The notes below the pieces were generated by a model. That model saw only the letters and a list, made by a program, of their open reading frames with translations, ran no database searches and was not told where the DNA came from. From the NCBI GenBank assembly GCA_021799355.1, contig JAJZAQ010000018.1, positions 1-51,487 of the forward strand: 51,487 nucleotides of DNA, given 5' to 3'. Shown in pieces: positions 7,924-16,673 of this stretch (position 1 is the stretch's first letter; each line of letters begins with the position of its first letter). This DNA comes from Pseudomonadota bacterium (GTDB taxonomy: Bacteria; Pseudomonadota; Gammaproteobacteria; Burkholderiales; Burkholderiaceae_C). A program made the translations under genes and the position numbers.

Positions 7924-9192
7924 TCATTCGTAGCGCAGCGCCTGCGCCGGCTGGACGCGCGACGCGCTCCAGCTCGGATACAGCGTGGCCAGCAGCGACA
8001 GCACCAGCGAAGCGACGGTGATGGTGGCGATGTCGGCAAACCGCGGGTCGCTCGGCATGGTGTGGATGAGGTAGACGCTGCGCGGCAGGAACTGCGTGTG
8101 CAGCACGGCTTCGAGAAACGACACGATGGGATCGAGGTTGAAGGCGATGAGGCAGCCTAACGCGACGCCGGCAAAAGTACCCAGCACGCCGGTGACGGCG
8201 CCCTGCAGCAGAAAAATCGCCATGATCGACCCCGGGCTGGCACCCTGCGTGCGCAGGATGGCGATGTCGGCGAGCTTGTCCGTCACCGTCATCACCAGCG
8301 TGGAAACGAGGTTGAACGCGGCCACGGCGACGATCATGGTGAGGATGATGAACATCATGCGTTTTTCGATCACCACCGCCTCGAACCAGGTGCGGTTCTG
8401 CTCGGTCCACGGCTGGGCGACCAGCGTCGGCGGCAATTGTGTCTGCAATTGCTGCGCCACGGCCGGCGCATCGTTCATGTCGCGCGTCTGCACGCGCAGC
8501 CCGGTCGGACCACCGGTGCGGAACAAAGCGCTGGCATCTTGCAGGTTGACCAACGCCAGCGTGCTGTCGTACTCGTAATGGCCAACGTCGAAAATGCCGA
8601 CCACGTGCAGCGTGCGCAGCCGCGGAATCATCCCCGCCGGGGTCAGCGCCCCACTGGGCACGACCAGGGTGATGCGATCTCCCAGACCGACTCCCAGCGC
8701 GTTGGCCAGTTCATTACCCAGCACCACGCCAAACTGCCCGGGCTGCAACGCGTCCAGGCTGCCGGCCACCATGTGCCGCGGAATCTGCGACACCCGGGTT
8801 TCTTCCGCCGGCTCCACCCCCCACACCAGCACGCCCTGCAACTGGCTGCCCTGCGCCACCAGCGCCTGCCCTTGTACGAACGGCGCGACCCCAATGACCG
8901 CCGGGTTGCGCTCCACGCGTTGCGCCACGTCGCGCCAGTCGGGCAGCGCCTGACCGTTGACGTTGAAAATCTGGATGTGCGGGATGACGTTGAGCATGCG
9001 GTCGCGCACCTCCTTCTGGAATCCGTTCATCACCGAAATGACCACGATCAGCGCGGCCACCCCCAGGGCAATGCCGCCGACGGAGACCGCGGAAATGAAC
9101 GAGATGAAGCCATTGCGCCGGCTGCGCCGCCCGCTGCGCGTGTAGCGCCAGCCGATGAGCAGCTCATAAGGCCAGGAAAACGATGCTGACAT
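7924..9192 (-). CDS. lolC: Lipoprotein-releasing ABC transporter permease, LolC/LolE family
   Basis: Inner-membrane permease that releases lipoproteins to LolA for transport to the outer membrane. 422 residues. The N-terminus PYELLIGWRYTRSGRR, then FISFISAVSVGGIALGVAALIVVISVMNGF (first membrane helix), a large periplasmic MacB-like domain (about 60-260) and three C-terminal FtsX-type helices are visible, ending WSASRVQPAQALRYE. One permease usually serves as both C and E in betaproteobacteria with a single copy. The partner ATPase gene lolD, often adjacent, is not next to it here; the following gene is the RpfE-like one. Start chosen at the first Met before the conserved helix; no clear ribosome site. 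Confidence 0.92.
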   Translation of the reverse strand: MSASFSWPYELLIGWRYTRSGRRSRRNGFISFISAVSVGGIALGVAALIVVISVMNGFQKEVRDRMLNVIPHIQIFNVNGQALPDWRDVAQRVERNPAVIGVAPFVQGQALVAQGSQLQGVLVWGVEPAEETRVSQIPRHMVAGSLDALQPGQFGVVLGNELANALGVGLGDRITLVVPSGALTPAGMIPRLRTLHVVGIFDVGHYEYDSTLALVNLQDASALFRTGGPTGLRVQTRDMNDAPAVAQQLQTQLPPTLVAQPWTEQNRTWFEAVVIEKRMMFIILTMIVAVAAFNLVSTLVMTVTDKLADIAILRTQGASPGSIMAIFLLQGAVTGVLGTFAGVALGCLIAFNLDPIVSFLEAVLHTQFLPRSVYLIHTMPSDPRFADIATITVASLVLSLLATLYPSWSASRVQPAQALRYE

Positions 9193-9305
9193 GGGCGCAC
9201 AGTGTAGGCGACGCCAGCGCGACGTTCTACGCTGCCAGGCAAAACCCGCCGCATCCCCCGGCGAGCAAGGCACAATTGCAGGTTTGCGTTTGCCCGCTTC
9301 GTCGC

Positions 9306-10364
9306 ATGCTCCACGCCACCGCACTGTCTGCCTTGCTGAGCTGGCTGGGCTGCGCCGTGCTCATTCTGCTGGGGCGCCGCAGGCACTTCGGCCTGGATGA
9401 AACCGTCGGCATCCAGAAATGGCACCGCCAGCCCACGCCGCGCACCGGCGGCTTCGCCATCGCTGTGGGATTGCTGCTCGGCCTGCTCTGGCTGGTGCAC
9501 CTGGCGTACGTCCCTGCGGCGAAGATGGGGTTTGTCAGCGTGGCGCTGCTACCGGTACTGCTGGCCGGCGGTGTCGAGGATGTGCGCCGGCATGTAGCGC
9601 CGTTGTGGCGCGCGCTGGCCACGCTGCTGGCCGCAACGCTGGCGGTGAGTCTGCTCGGCGCCAGCGTGCACCGCGTCGGCCTCTGGCCGCTCGATGCCTG
9701 GCTGCAGACCTGGCCGTGGCTCGGCGCCATGGCCGCGGTGATTGCCATCGGCGCCCTGCCGCATGCGGTGAACATGATCGACGGCTACAACGGCCTGGCC
9801 GGAGTGGTGAGCTTCATGATTTTCGGCGCCCTGGGCTACGTCGCGTTCAAGGTCAGCGACGCGCTGATCATGGCGCTGAGTCTGGCCGCCATCGGCTCGC
9901 TGCTCGGTTTTTTGTTCTGGAACTGGCCGCGCGGACAGATTTTCCTCGGCGATACCGGGGCTTACCTGCTGGGCTTCTGGATGGCGCTGCTCGCCGTGCT
10001 GCTGGTGGCGCGCAATGCGGCGGTGTCGCCGTGGTTCGCCCTGCTGGTGCTGGCCTATCCGGTATGGGAACTGCTGTACTCGCTATGGCGACGCAAATTT
10101 CGCAAGCGCGCGGGAACCGCACCGGATACGCTGCATTTGCATCATCTGGTCTACTGGCGGCTGACCCGCCTGCTCGACGAGCATCCCGACCCGCGGCAGC
10201 GGCGCAACGCCGCCACCTCACCCTATTTGTGGGCCGTTGCCGCGTTCAGCGTCGGCCCGGCGATGCTGTGGTGGAACAACACTGCGGTCTTGATGCTGTG
10301 CTGCGTGGCGTTCGTCACCCTTTACCTGCTGGCCTACCGCCTGCTGGTGCAGCGGCGCATTTGA
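9306..10364 (+). CDS. MraY/WecA-family UDP-sugar:polyprenyl-phosphate sugar-phosphate transferase
   Basis: Integral membrane enzyme expected to link a sugar-1-phosphate to undecaprenyl phosphate at the start of a surface polysaccharide. 352 residues with about ten hydrophobic segments. Family blocks seen: KWHRQPTPRTGGFAI, the Asp-rich NMIDGYNGLAG, FLFWNWPRGQIFLGDTGAYLLGF and the basic/His loop DTLHLHHLVYWR. It resembles WecA/WbpL types more than MraY, because it stands alone and not in a cell-wall cluster. It is divergent from lolC/E (113 bp apart) and ends 45 nt from the convergent NUDIX gene. The sugar substrate cannot be inferred. Confidence 0.85.
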   Translation: MLHATALSALLSWLGCAVLILLGRRRHFGLDETVGIQKWHRQPTPRTGGFAIAVGLLLGLLWLVHLAYVPAAKMGFVSVALLPVLLAGGVEDVRRHVAPLWRALATLLAATLAVSLLGASVHRVGLWPLDAWLQTWPWLGAMAAVIAIGALPHAVNMIDGYNGLAGVVSFMIFGALGYVAFKVSDALIMALSLAAIGSLLGFLFWNWPRGQIFLGDTGAYLLGFWMALLAVLLVARNAAVSPWFALLVLAYPVWELLYSLWRRKFRKRAGTAPDTLHLHHLVYWRLTRLLDEHPDPRQRRNAATSPYLWAVAAFSVGPAMLWWNNTAVLMLCCVAFVTLYLLAYRLLVQRRI

Positions 10365-10409
10365 CGCACCGCCAACGCCGTCTGCAGCGACGCAGCGGCG
10401 GCGGACGCA

Positions 10410-11009
10410 TCACACATCGTGCCAGTCGACGCTCCAGGCGTTTTGCAGCAGCTTGTCGAGCCAGAATGCACCGATCACCGTTTTCACATCGGTGATCTGG
10501 CCGTTGCGCACCCAGTCGAGCACGTCGAGCGGACTGGCTTCGAACACGTCGAGCAGCTCGTTGGCGTCGAGCTGCTGCGGCCCCGGAACCAGACCGCGGG
10601 CAAACGCCAGGTGGATGGTTTCATCGGAGTAGGAAATGGCGTTGTTGATCGGCCCGATATACGCCCATTGCTTCGCCTGGTAGCCCGTTTCTTCGCGGAG
10701 TTCGCGTTGCGCGCAGGCCAGCCAGCTTTCCCCGGCGTCGAGTTTTCCTGCGGGAAATTCCACCATCACGCGCTGCATCGGCGTGCGGAACTGGCGTTCC
10801 ATCAGCACGTTGCCGTTGTCGAGCAACGGAACGACCATCACCGCGCCGGAATGCCGGATGTATTCGCGCGTGACCTGCGCGCCGTTGGGCAGCCGCACCA
10901 GATCGCGGGACACGTTGAGAAACGTGCCGCGAAACACGATTTCGCTGTCCAGGGTGTGCTCACGCAGTCCGGCGGCCTGCGGCGCGCGTGCCGGATCGGA
11001 GGCACTCAT
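10410..11009 (-). CDS. NUDIX hydrolase, ADP-ribose pyrophosphatase type
   Basis: 199 residues. The NUDIX box is complete: G-KLDAG-E-SWLACAQ-RE-LREETGY, with the metal-binding REx2EE core. The flanking IRHSGAVMVVPLLDNGNVLMERQ and the C-terminal acidic region fit the ADP-ribose/ADP-sugar group, which would yield AMP and ribose-5-phosphate. The start ATG at 11009 overlaps the stop of the DUF2818 gene (ATGA), so it is the last gene of the nuo transcription unit. Coupling an NAD-derivative scavenger to complex I is suggestive, but substrate specificity is not proven by sequence. Confidence 0.9.
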   Translation of the reverse strand: MSASDPARAPQAAGLREHTLDSEIVFRGTFLNVSRDLVRLPNGAQVTREYIRHSGAVMVVPLLDNGNVLMERQFRTPMQRVMVEFPAGKLDAGESWLACAQRELREETGYQAKQWAYIGPINNAISYSDETIHLAFARGLVPGPQQLDANELLDVFEASPLDVLDWVRNGQITDVKTVIGAFWLDKLLQNAWSVDWHDV

Positions 11010-11323
11010 GACAGCCTTGGCGCCGGATGGTGCTTGACCATGTAGCGCAGCACATACCCGGGAAAGGCCAGCACCAGGAACATCGACGCCGAGACCGCGT
11101 AGAACTCCCACTGCTGCGGGTAGTTTTGGCCGATGCGCGCTTCGAGCGCCCGGCCGATGAAGCCGACGACAAAATACAGAATGACCAACTCAGCCAGCCG
11201 CAGCCAGACCGATTTGGGCGTTTTTTTCAGCGGAAACACCAGAAAAAACCGGTTGGAGACGAAGGGCAGATTGGCTGCGATGAAGGCCAGCGCGATGACC
11301 AGCCAGACGGCAGAAGTTTGCAA
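11006..11323 (-). CDS. DUF2818 family small membrane protein, 3' of nuoN
   Basis: 105 residues with three predicted membrane helices: VWLVIALAFIAANLPFV (6-22), LAELVILYFVVGFIGRAL (about 43-60) and FYAVSASMFLVLAFPGYVL (about 74-92). Between helices 1 and 2 lies the basic loop FPLKKTPKSVWLR. It starts 12 nt after nuoN, and its stop overlaps the NUDIX start. The family is known to me mainly from betaproteobacterial nuo operons; its function is unknown. Position and topology suggest a complex I accessory or assembly factor (inference). Confidence 0.85.
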   Translation of the reverse strand: MQTSAVWLVIALAFIAANLPFVSNRFFLVFPLKKTPKSVWLRLAELVILYFVVGFIGRALEARIGQNYPQQWEFYAVSASMFLVLAFPGYVLRYMVKHHPAPRLS

Positions 11324-11335
11324 AACGACGTCCTT

Positions 11336-12802
11336 TCAATGCAAGGTGGTGGCAATGGCCTGATAGCACAGCGTCATCAGCCCGCCCGGCATCAGCCCCA
11401 GAGCCAGAACGGCCAGTCCGTTGAGCGACAGCAGCGCGCGCGCGCCGCCGGCCCCGCGGGCCCGGCTGGCCGACAGCGCGGTAGGCGTGTCGAAATACAT
11501 CACCTTGACGACCCGGATGTAATAGAACGCGCCGATGACCGACAGAATCACCGAGTACACCACCAGCCAGATGCGGCCGGTATTGAACAGAATGGTGAGC
11601 ACTTCCAGCTTGGCGTAAAACCCGGCGAATGGCGGAATACCCGCCAAGGAGAATAAAAGAAAAGTCATGACACCAGCCATCCAGGGGTCGGTTTTGGCCA
11701 GTCCGGCGAAATCGCGGATGTCTTCGGCTTCGAAGCCTTCGCGTGCCAGCAGCAAAATCACCCCGAACGTGCCCAGTGTGGTGAGCACGTAGATGACGAG
11801 ATAGAACATCGCCCCGCTGTACGCTGTGGAGGCCGACAGCGCGTTGCCGTTGAGCATGCCCGACAGCAGCGCCAGCAGCACGAAGCCGATCTGCGCGATG
11901 GTCGAATACGCCAGCATGCGTTTGAGATTGGTCTGGGCGATGGCGGCGAGGTTCCCCAGGCCGATCGACAGCACGGCGAGCACGACCAGCATCCCCTGCC
12001 AGTCCATCGCCAGCGGAAACATGCCCTCGACCAGCAGGCGAATGGCCATGCCAAAGGCGGCGAGTTTCGGAGCTCCACCGACCATCAGCACCACTGCAGT
12101 CGGCGCGCCCTGGTAGACGTCGGGAATCCACATGTGGAACGGCACGGCGCCGAGTTTGAACGCCAGTCCGGCGACGATGAACACAACGCCCAAAACCAGG
12201 ACCGCACGGTTCACCGGTTCGACCGCGATGATGCGGAAAATGGTCACCAGATCGAGCGAACCGGTCGCGCCGTACAGCATCGACATGCCGTAAAGCAGAA
12301 AACCCGAGGCCAGCGCGCCGAGGACGAAGTATTTCATCGCCGCTTCGGTCGACTGGGTGTGATCGCGCCGCAGCGCGACCAGGGCATACAACGCCAGCGA
12401 CAACAGCTCCAACCCCAGGTAAATGGTCAGCAGGTTGTTGCCGGAAATCATGATGAACTGGCCGAGCAGCGACAGCAGCACCAGGCTGAACATTTCCCCG
12501 CCCCACATGCGGCGTTCGATGGCGTAGCGGCGCGAGTACACCAGCGTGACCACGGTGGCCAGCACGGCAAACAGCTTGAGCAGCATGGCCATCGGGTCGA
12601 CGATGAGCGCCCGTGCCATGGCGAGCTGGCGCATCCCGGAAGCAAAGTACAAACCACACAGCACGGCCAGCACCAGCAGCCCAGCCACCGTGAGCCAATA
12701 GCTCAGCCGGTGCTGCGTGTCTTTGACGAACAGGTCGACCAGCATGACCACGCAGGCCAGCACGAGCAGGAAGATTTCCGGATAAATGGCGATCCAGTTC
12801 AT
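11336..12802 (-). CDS. nuoN: NADH-quinone oxidoreductase subunit N
   Basis: Antiporter-like proton-pumping subunit in the membrane arm of complex I. 488 residues with about 14 hydrophobic helices, starting MNWIAIYPEIFLLVLACVVM. Key blocks are the central GLELLSLALYALVALRRD, the Lys-containing KLGAVPFHMWIPDVYQGAPT and the region NLAAIAQTNLKRMLAYSTIAQIGFVLLAL. It is preceded by nuoM (10 nt apart) and followed by the DUF2818 gene. Confidence 0.97.
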   Translation of the reverse strand: MNWIAIYPEIFLLVLACVVMLVDLFVKDTQHRLSYWLTVAGLLVLAVLCGLYFASGMRQLAMARALIVDPMAMLLKLFAVLATVVTLVYSRRYAIERRMWGGEMFSLVLLSLLGQFIMISGNNLLTIYLGLELLSLALYALVALRRDHTQSTEAAMKYFVLGALASGFLLYGMSMLYGATGSLDLVTIFRIIAVEPVNRAVLVLGVVFIVAGLAFKLGAVPFHMWIPDVYQGAPTAVVLMVGGAPKLAAFGMAIRLLVEGMFPLAMDWQGMLVVLAVLSIGLGNLAAIAQTNLKRMLAYSTIAQIGFVLLALLSGMLNGNALSASTAYSGAMFYLVIYVLTTLGTFGVILLLAREGFEAEDIRDFAGLAKTDPWMAGVMTFLLFSLAGIPPFAGFYAKLEVLTILFNTGRIWLVVYSVILSVIGAFYYIRVVKVMYFDTPTALSASRARGAGGARALLSLNGLAVLALGLMPGGLMTLCYQAIATTLH

Positions 12803-12812
12803 GGCTGTTTTG

Positions 12813-14297
12813 TCACTGCAATTTGGAGGTCGCCGCAAACTGCAGCAAATGTTGCACCGACGCTTGCATCGGGTCGGTAAAGAATTTGGGATAGACGCCC
12901 ATCCACAGCACCGCGACGACGAGCACGGCAAGCATGAAAAACTCGCGCGCGCCGATGTCCTTGAGCGCAGCAACGTGTGGATTGGCCACCGGGCCGAAGT
13001 ACACCCGCTTGACCATCCACAGCGTATAGCTCGCTGCGAGAATGAGCGTGGTAGCGGCGAGCAGACCGATCCAGAAGTCGAATTTCACCGCGGCGAGAAT
13101 GACCATCCATTCGCCGACGAAGCCACTGGTGCCCGGCAGTCCGGCATTGGCCATGCCGAACAGCACTGCCAGGGCGGCAAATTTCGGCATGGTGTTGGTC
13201 ACGCCGCCGTAGTCGGCAATCAGACGGGTATGCATGCGGTCGTACAGCACGCCGATGGTCAGGAACATGGCCCCGGAGATGAAGCCGTGCGAAATCATCT
13301 GCACCAGCGCGCCCTGCACTCCGAGGTCAGAGAACAAAAAGAACCCCAGGGTGACGAAGCCCATGTGCGCGATCGACGAATACGCCACGAGCTTTTTCAT
13401 GTCCGCCTGCACCAGCGCGACAAAACCGATGTAGATCACGGCAATCAGCGACAGCGCGATCATCACCGGCGCCAGCGCATGGCTGGCGTCGGGCAGCATC
13501 GGCAACGAAAAGCGGATGAAACCGTAGGCGCCGAGCTTGAGCATGATGGCCGCCAGAACCACCGAACCTCCTGTCGGTGCCTCGACGTGCGCATCGGGCA
13601 GCCAGGTGTGCATCGGCCACATCGGAATCTTCACCGCAAAGGCGAAAAAGAAGGCGATGAAAATGAGGATTTGCGCGGTCATCGACAGCGGAACGTGATA
13701 CCAGTTGGCGATGTCGAAACTGCCTCCGGACTGCAGGTAGAGGTAGATCAACGCCACCAGCATCAGCAGCGACCCGGCCAGGGTGTAGAGAAAGAACTTG
13801 AACGCCGCGTAAACCCGGCGCGGCCCGCCCCAGATGCCGATGATCAGGTACATCGGAATCAGCGTGGCTTCGAAAAACACGTAGAACAACAGCGCGTCGG
13901 TGGCGGCAAACACCCCGATCATCAGGCCGGAGAGGATGAGAAACGATCCGAGATAGAGGTTGACGCGGTCCTGAATGACCTCCCAGGCGCTGATCACGAC
14001 GATCACCGTCATCAGCGCGGTCAGCGGCACGAACCACAGCGAGACGCCATCGATTCCCAGCGCATAGCGGATGTTGAACGGCTGGATCCAGGGAAGGTTT
14101 TCGACGAACTGCATTCCGGGCTGGGCCACGTCGAAGCCGGAAATCAGCGGCAGAGTCACGGCAAAGGACACCAGCGAACCGATCAGCGCCAACCAGCGGG
14201 CGGCGCCCGCCGCCTGCGCGCCCTGGAAAAACAGCAGCACGACGCCGAAGGCGATCGGAATCCAGATGGACAGACTGAGCAGGGGAAGAGATTGCAT
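12813..14297 (-). CDS. nuoM: NADH-quinone oxidoreductase subunit M
   Basis: Antiporter-like proton-pumping subunit of complex I, 494 residues, starting MQSLPLLSLSIWIPIAFGVV. Landmarks are YALGIDGVSLWFVPLTAL, the buried Glu of FYVFFEATLIPMYLIIGIWGG, and FAVKIPMWPMHTWLPDAHVEAPTGGSV split by Lys and His proton-path residues. The helix VAYSSIAHMGFVTLG is also typical. It lies 20 nt after nuoL. Confidence 0.97.
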   Translation of the reverse strand: MQSLPLLSLSIWIPIAFGVVLLFFQGAQAAGAARWLALIGSLVSFAVTLPLISGFDVAQPGMQFVENLPWIQPFNIRYALGIDGVSLWFVPLTALMTVIVVISAWEVIQDRVNLYLGSFLILSGLMIGVFAATDALLFYVFFEATLIPMYLIIGIWGGPRRVYAAFKFFLYTLAGSLLMLVALIYLYLQSGGSFDIANWYHVPLSMTAQILIFIAFFFAFAVKIPMWPMHTWLPDAHVEAPTGGSVVLAAIMLKLGAYGFIRFSLPMLPDASHALAPVMIALSLIAVIYIGFVALVQADMKKLVAYSSIAHMGFVTLGFFLFSDLGVQGALVQMISHGFISGAMFLTIGVLYDRMHTRLIADYGGVTNTMPKFAALAVLFGMANAGLPGTSGFVGEWMVILAAVKFDFWIGLLAATTLILAASYTLWMVKRVYFGPVANPHVAALKDIGAREFFMLAVLVVAVLWMGVYPKFFTDPMQASVQHLLQFAATSKLQ

Positions 14298-14317
14298 TCT
14301 TGTGTCGCGCTTGGCTG

Positions 14318-16351
14318 TTATCGGATGAACCAGCCGGACAACAGCTTGCCCGGAACAAAATAGCCCATGAACACCACCACACCGGCGATCATCGCCAGCG
14401 CGTAGTAATAGATGTAGCCGGTCTGCAGCAGCCGCACGACGCGCGCCGTCCAGCCGACGACACGCGCCGTGCCATTGACCATCAAGCCGTCGATCAGGCC
14501 GACGTCGCCGCCTTTCCACAGCCCCTTGCCCACGAGACGCGCGGCACGCGCCAGCACGTGCTCGTTGAACCAGTCCATGTAGTACTTGTGGTCGAGCAGG
14601 ACGTAAACCGGCACGATCGCCTTGCGCACCGCGCGCGGGAAGGCCGGATTGACCATATAGGCGTAATAGGCCACGGCGACACCGGCTGCTGCCAGCCACA
14701 GCGGCAACGTGGTCACGCTGTGCAGCGCCATTTGCAGCGGTCCGTGGAAGTGTTCGGCCAGGTCGCTCATCGCCGGGTGCGCAGCAGCGTCGACGACGAT
14801 GGCGCCCTGGAAGAAGTGGCCGAACAGCAGCGGCCCGATGAACAGATAGCCGGCGACCACCGAGGGAATCGCCAGCAGAATCAGCGGCAACGTCACCACC
14901 CACGGCGACTCGTGCGGTTCGGCGCCGCCATGGCCGTGAGCGTGATGGTCGTCATGCCCGGGCTCGGCGTGATGATGATGGACGTGGCGGAAACGCTCCT
15001 CGCCGTGGAAAACGAGGAAGTACAGCCGGAACGAATACAGCGCGGTGACGAACACGCTGGCGACGACCGCGAAATACGCAAACCCCGAGCCGGGCAGATC
15101 GCTGGCGTGCACGGCCTCGATGATGCTGTCCTTGGAGTAGAAGCCGGAGAAAAACGGCGTGCCGATCAGCGCCAGCGACCCGATGAGAAACGTGATCCAG
15201 GTGATCGGCATGTATTTGCGCAGGCCGCCCATATGGCGGATGTCCTGGTCGTGATGCATGCCGATGATCACCGAACCGGCGGCGAGGAAGAGCAGCGCCT
15301 TGAAAAAGGCGTGGGTCATCAGATGGAAAATGGCCACCGGGTAGGCTGAAGCACCGAGCGCGACGGTCATGTAACCGAGCTGCGACAAGGTGGAATAAGC
15401 GATGACCCGTTTGATGTCGTTCTGGATGACGCCAAGAAAACCCATGAACAGCGCAGTGATCGCACCGATGACCAGAATGAACGACAGCGCGGTGTTCGAC
15501 AGTTCAAACAGCGGCGACATCCGCGCCACCATGAAAATGCCCGCGGTCACCATGGTGGCGGCGTGGATCAGCGCGGAAATCGGCGTCGGGCCTTCCATCG
15601 AGTCAGGCAGCCAGACGTGCAGCGGAAACTGCGCGCTCTTGCCCATGGCGCCGACGAACAAGGCGATGCACGCCACGGTCAGCAGCATCCAGTCGGTACC
15701 CGGCAGGTGCTGCTGCACCAGCTGCGGTGCCTGGGAAAAAATCTGCGTGTAATTCAGGCTGCCGGTGTAGGCCACCAACAGGCCAATGCCCAGAATGAAG
15801 CCGAAGTCGCCGACGCGGTTGACGATGAACGCCTTCATATTGGCAAACACCGCCGACGGCCGGGTGAACCAGAAGCCGATGAGCAGGTAAGACACCAAGC
15901 CCACCGCTTCCCAGCCGAAAAACAACTGCAGCAGGTTGTTGCTCATCACCAGCATCAGCATCGAGAAGGTGAACAGCGAGATGTAGCTGAAAAAGCGCTG
16001 ATAGCCGTCGTCGTCGGCCATATAGCCGATGGTGTAGATGTGCACCATGAAAGAGACGAAGGTCACGACCGCCATCATCAACGCCGACAAGCCATCGATC
16101 ATGAAGCCGATTTCCATGTGCAGGCTGCCGACGGTCATCCAGTGGTAAATCGTGGCGTTGAAGCGTGCGCCGTGGATGACGTCATTCAACACCACCAGCG
16201 ACAGCACGAACGACAGTCCGACCGACGCCGTCGTCAGCCAGTGTGACGCCGCGCGGCCAATGCTGCGGCCGAACAGCCCGACGATGATGGACGAAACGAG
16301 CGGCGCCAGTGCGATGACCAGCAATAGCGTGGGATTGAGCGTGGCTTGCAT
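14318..16351 (-). CDS. nuoL: NADH-quinone oxidoreductase subunit L
   Basis: Distal antiporter-like subunit of complex I with the long lateral helix, 677 residues. Conserved blocks: IDGLSALMMAVVTFVSFMVH, FGWEAVGLVSYLLIGFW, GKSAQFPLHVWLPDSMEGPTPISALIHAATMVTAG and MTHAFFKALLFLAAGSVI. Between the SFRLYFLVFHG helix and the SPWVVTLPL helix lies a soluble loop (about residues 454-482) with eleven His in 28 residues. Histidine-rich loops here are fairly common in betaproteobacterial NuoL. It lies 4 nt after nuoK. Confidence 0.97.
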   Translation of the reverse strand: MQATLNPTLLLVIALAPLVSSIIVGLFGRSIGRAASHWLTTASVGLSFVLSLVVLNDVIHGARFNATIYHWMTVGSLHMEIGFMIDGLSALMMAVVTFVSFMVHIYTIGYMADDDGYQRFFSYISLFTFSMLMLVMSNNLLQLFFGWEAVGLVSYLLIGFWFTRPSAVFANMKAFIVNRVGDFGFILGIGLLVAYTGSLNYTQIFSQAPQLVQQHLPGTDWMLLTVACIALFVGAMGKSAQFPLHVWLPDSMEGPTPISALIHAATMVTAGIFMVARMSPLFELSNTALSFILVIGAITALFMGFLGVIQNDIKRVIAYSTLSQLGYMTVALGASAYPVAIFHLMTHAFFKALLFLAAGSVIIGMHHDQDIRHMGGLRKYMPITWITFLIGSLALIGTPFFSGFYSKDSIIEAVHASDLPGSGFAYFAVVASVFVTALYSFRLYFLVFHGEERFRHVHHHHAEPGHDDHHAHGHGGAEPHESPWVVTLPLILLAIPSVVAGYLFIGPLLFGHFFQGAIVVDAAAHPAMSDLAEHFHGPLQMALHSVTTLPLWLAAAGVAVAYYAYMVNPAFPRAVRKAIVPVYVLLDHKYYMDWFNEHVLARAARLVGKGLWKGGDVGLIDGLMVNGTARVVGWTARVVRLLQTGYIYYYALAMIAGVVVFMGYFVPGKLLSGWFIR

Positions 16352-16355
16352 GGAC

Positions 16356-16670
16356 TCAGCCCTTGAGTTGGTCGAGTTCCTCGACGTCGATGGTGTTGAG
16401 GTTGCGGAACAGCACGACCAGGATCGCCAAGCCGATGGCCGATTCCGCCGCTGCCACCGTGAGGATGAAAAACACGAACACCTGCCCGGCGAAGTCTTGC
16501 AGATAGTGCGAGAAGGCGATGAAGTTGAGGTTGACCGCCAGCAGCATCAGCTCGATTGCCATGAGAATGACGATGAGATTGCGGCGATTGAGAAAAATGC
16601 CGACGACCGAAATGGCAAACAGAATGGCGCCAAGCACCAGGTAATGCGCCAGGGTGAGCGAACCGAACAT
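16356..16670 (-). CDS. nuoK: NADH-quinone oxidoreductase subunit K
   Basis: 104-residue, three-helix membrane subunit of complex I (homologue of ND4L). It has the conserved Glu residues in helix 2 ([15 protein letters not shown]) and helix 3 ([15 protein letters not shown]), both needed for proton transfer in E. coli. The spacing is tight: 3 nt from nuoJ and 4 nt to nuoL. Confidence 0.97.
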   Translation of the reverse strand: MFGSLTLAHYLVLGAILFAISVVGIFLNRRNLIVILMAIELMLLAVNLNFIAFSHYLQDFAGQVFVFFILTVAAAESAIGLAILVVLFRNLNTIDVEELDQLKG

Positions 16671-16673
16671 GGC

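Noticed and set aside
12786-14363. A 525-codon open frame opposite nuoM
   Set aside because: The composition (His, Arg, Gln, Asp) is the reverse complement of membrane helices, and nuoM is certain on the minus strand.
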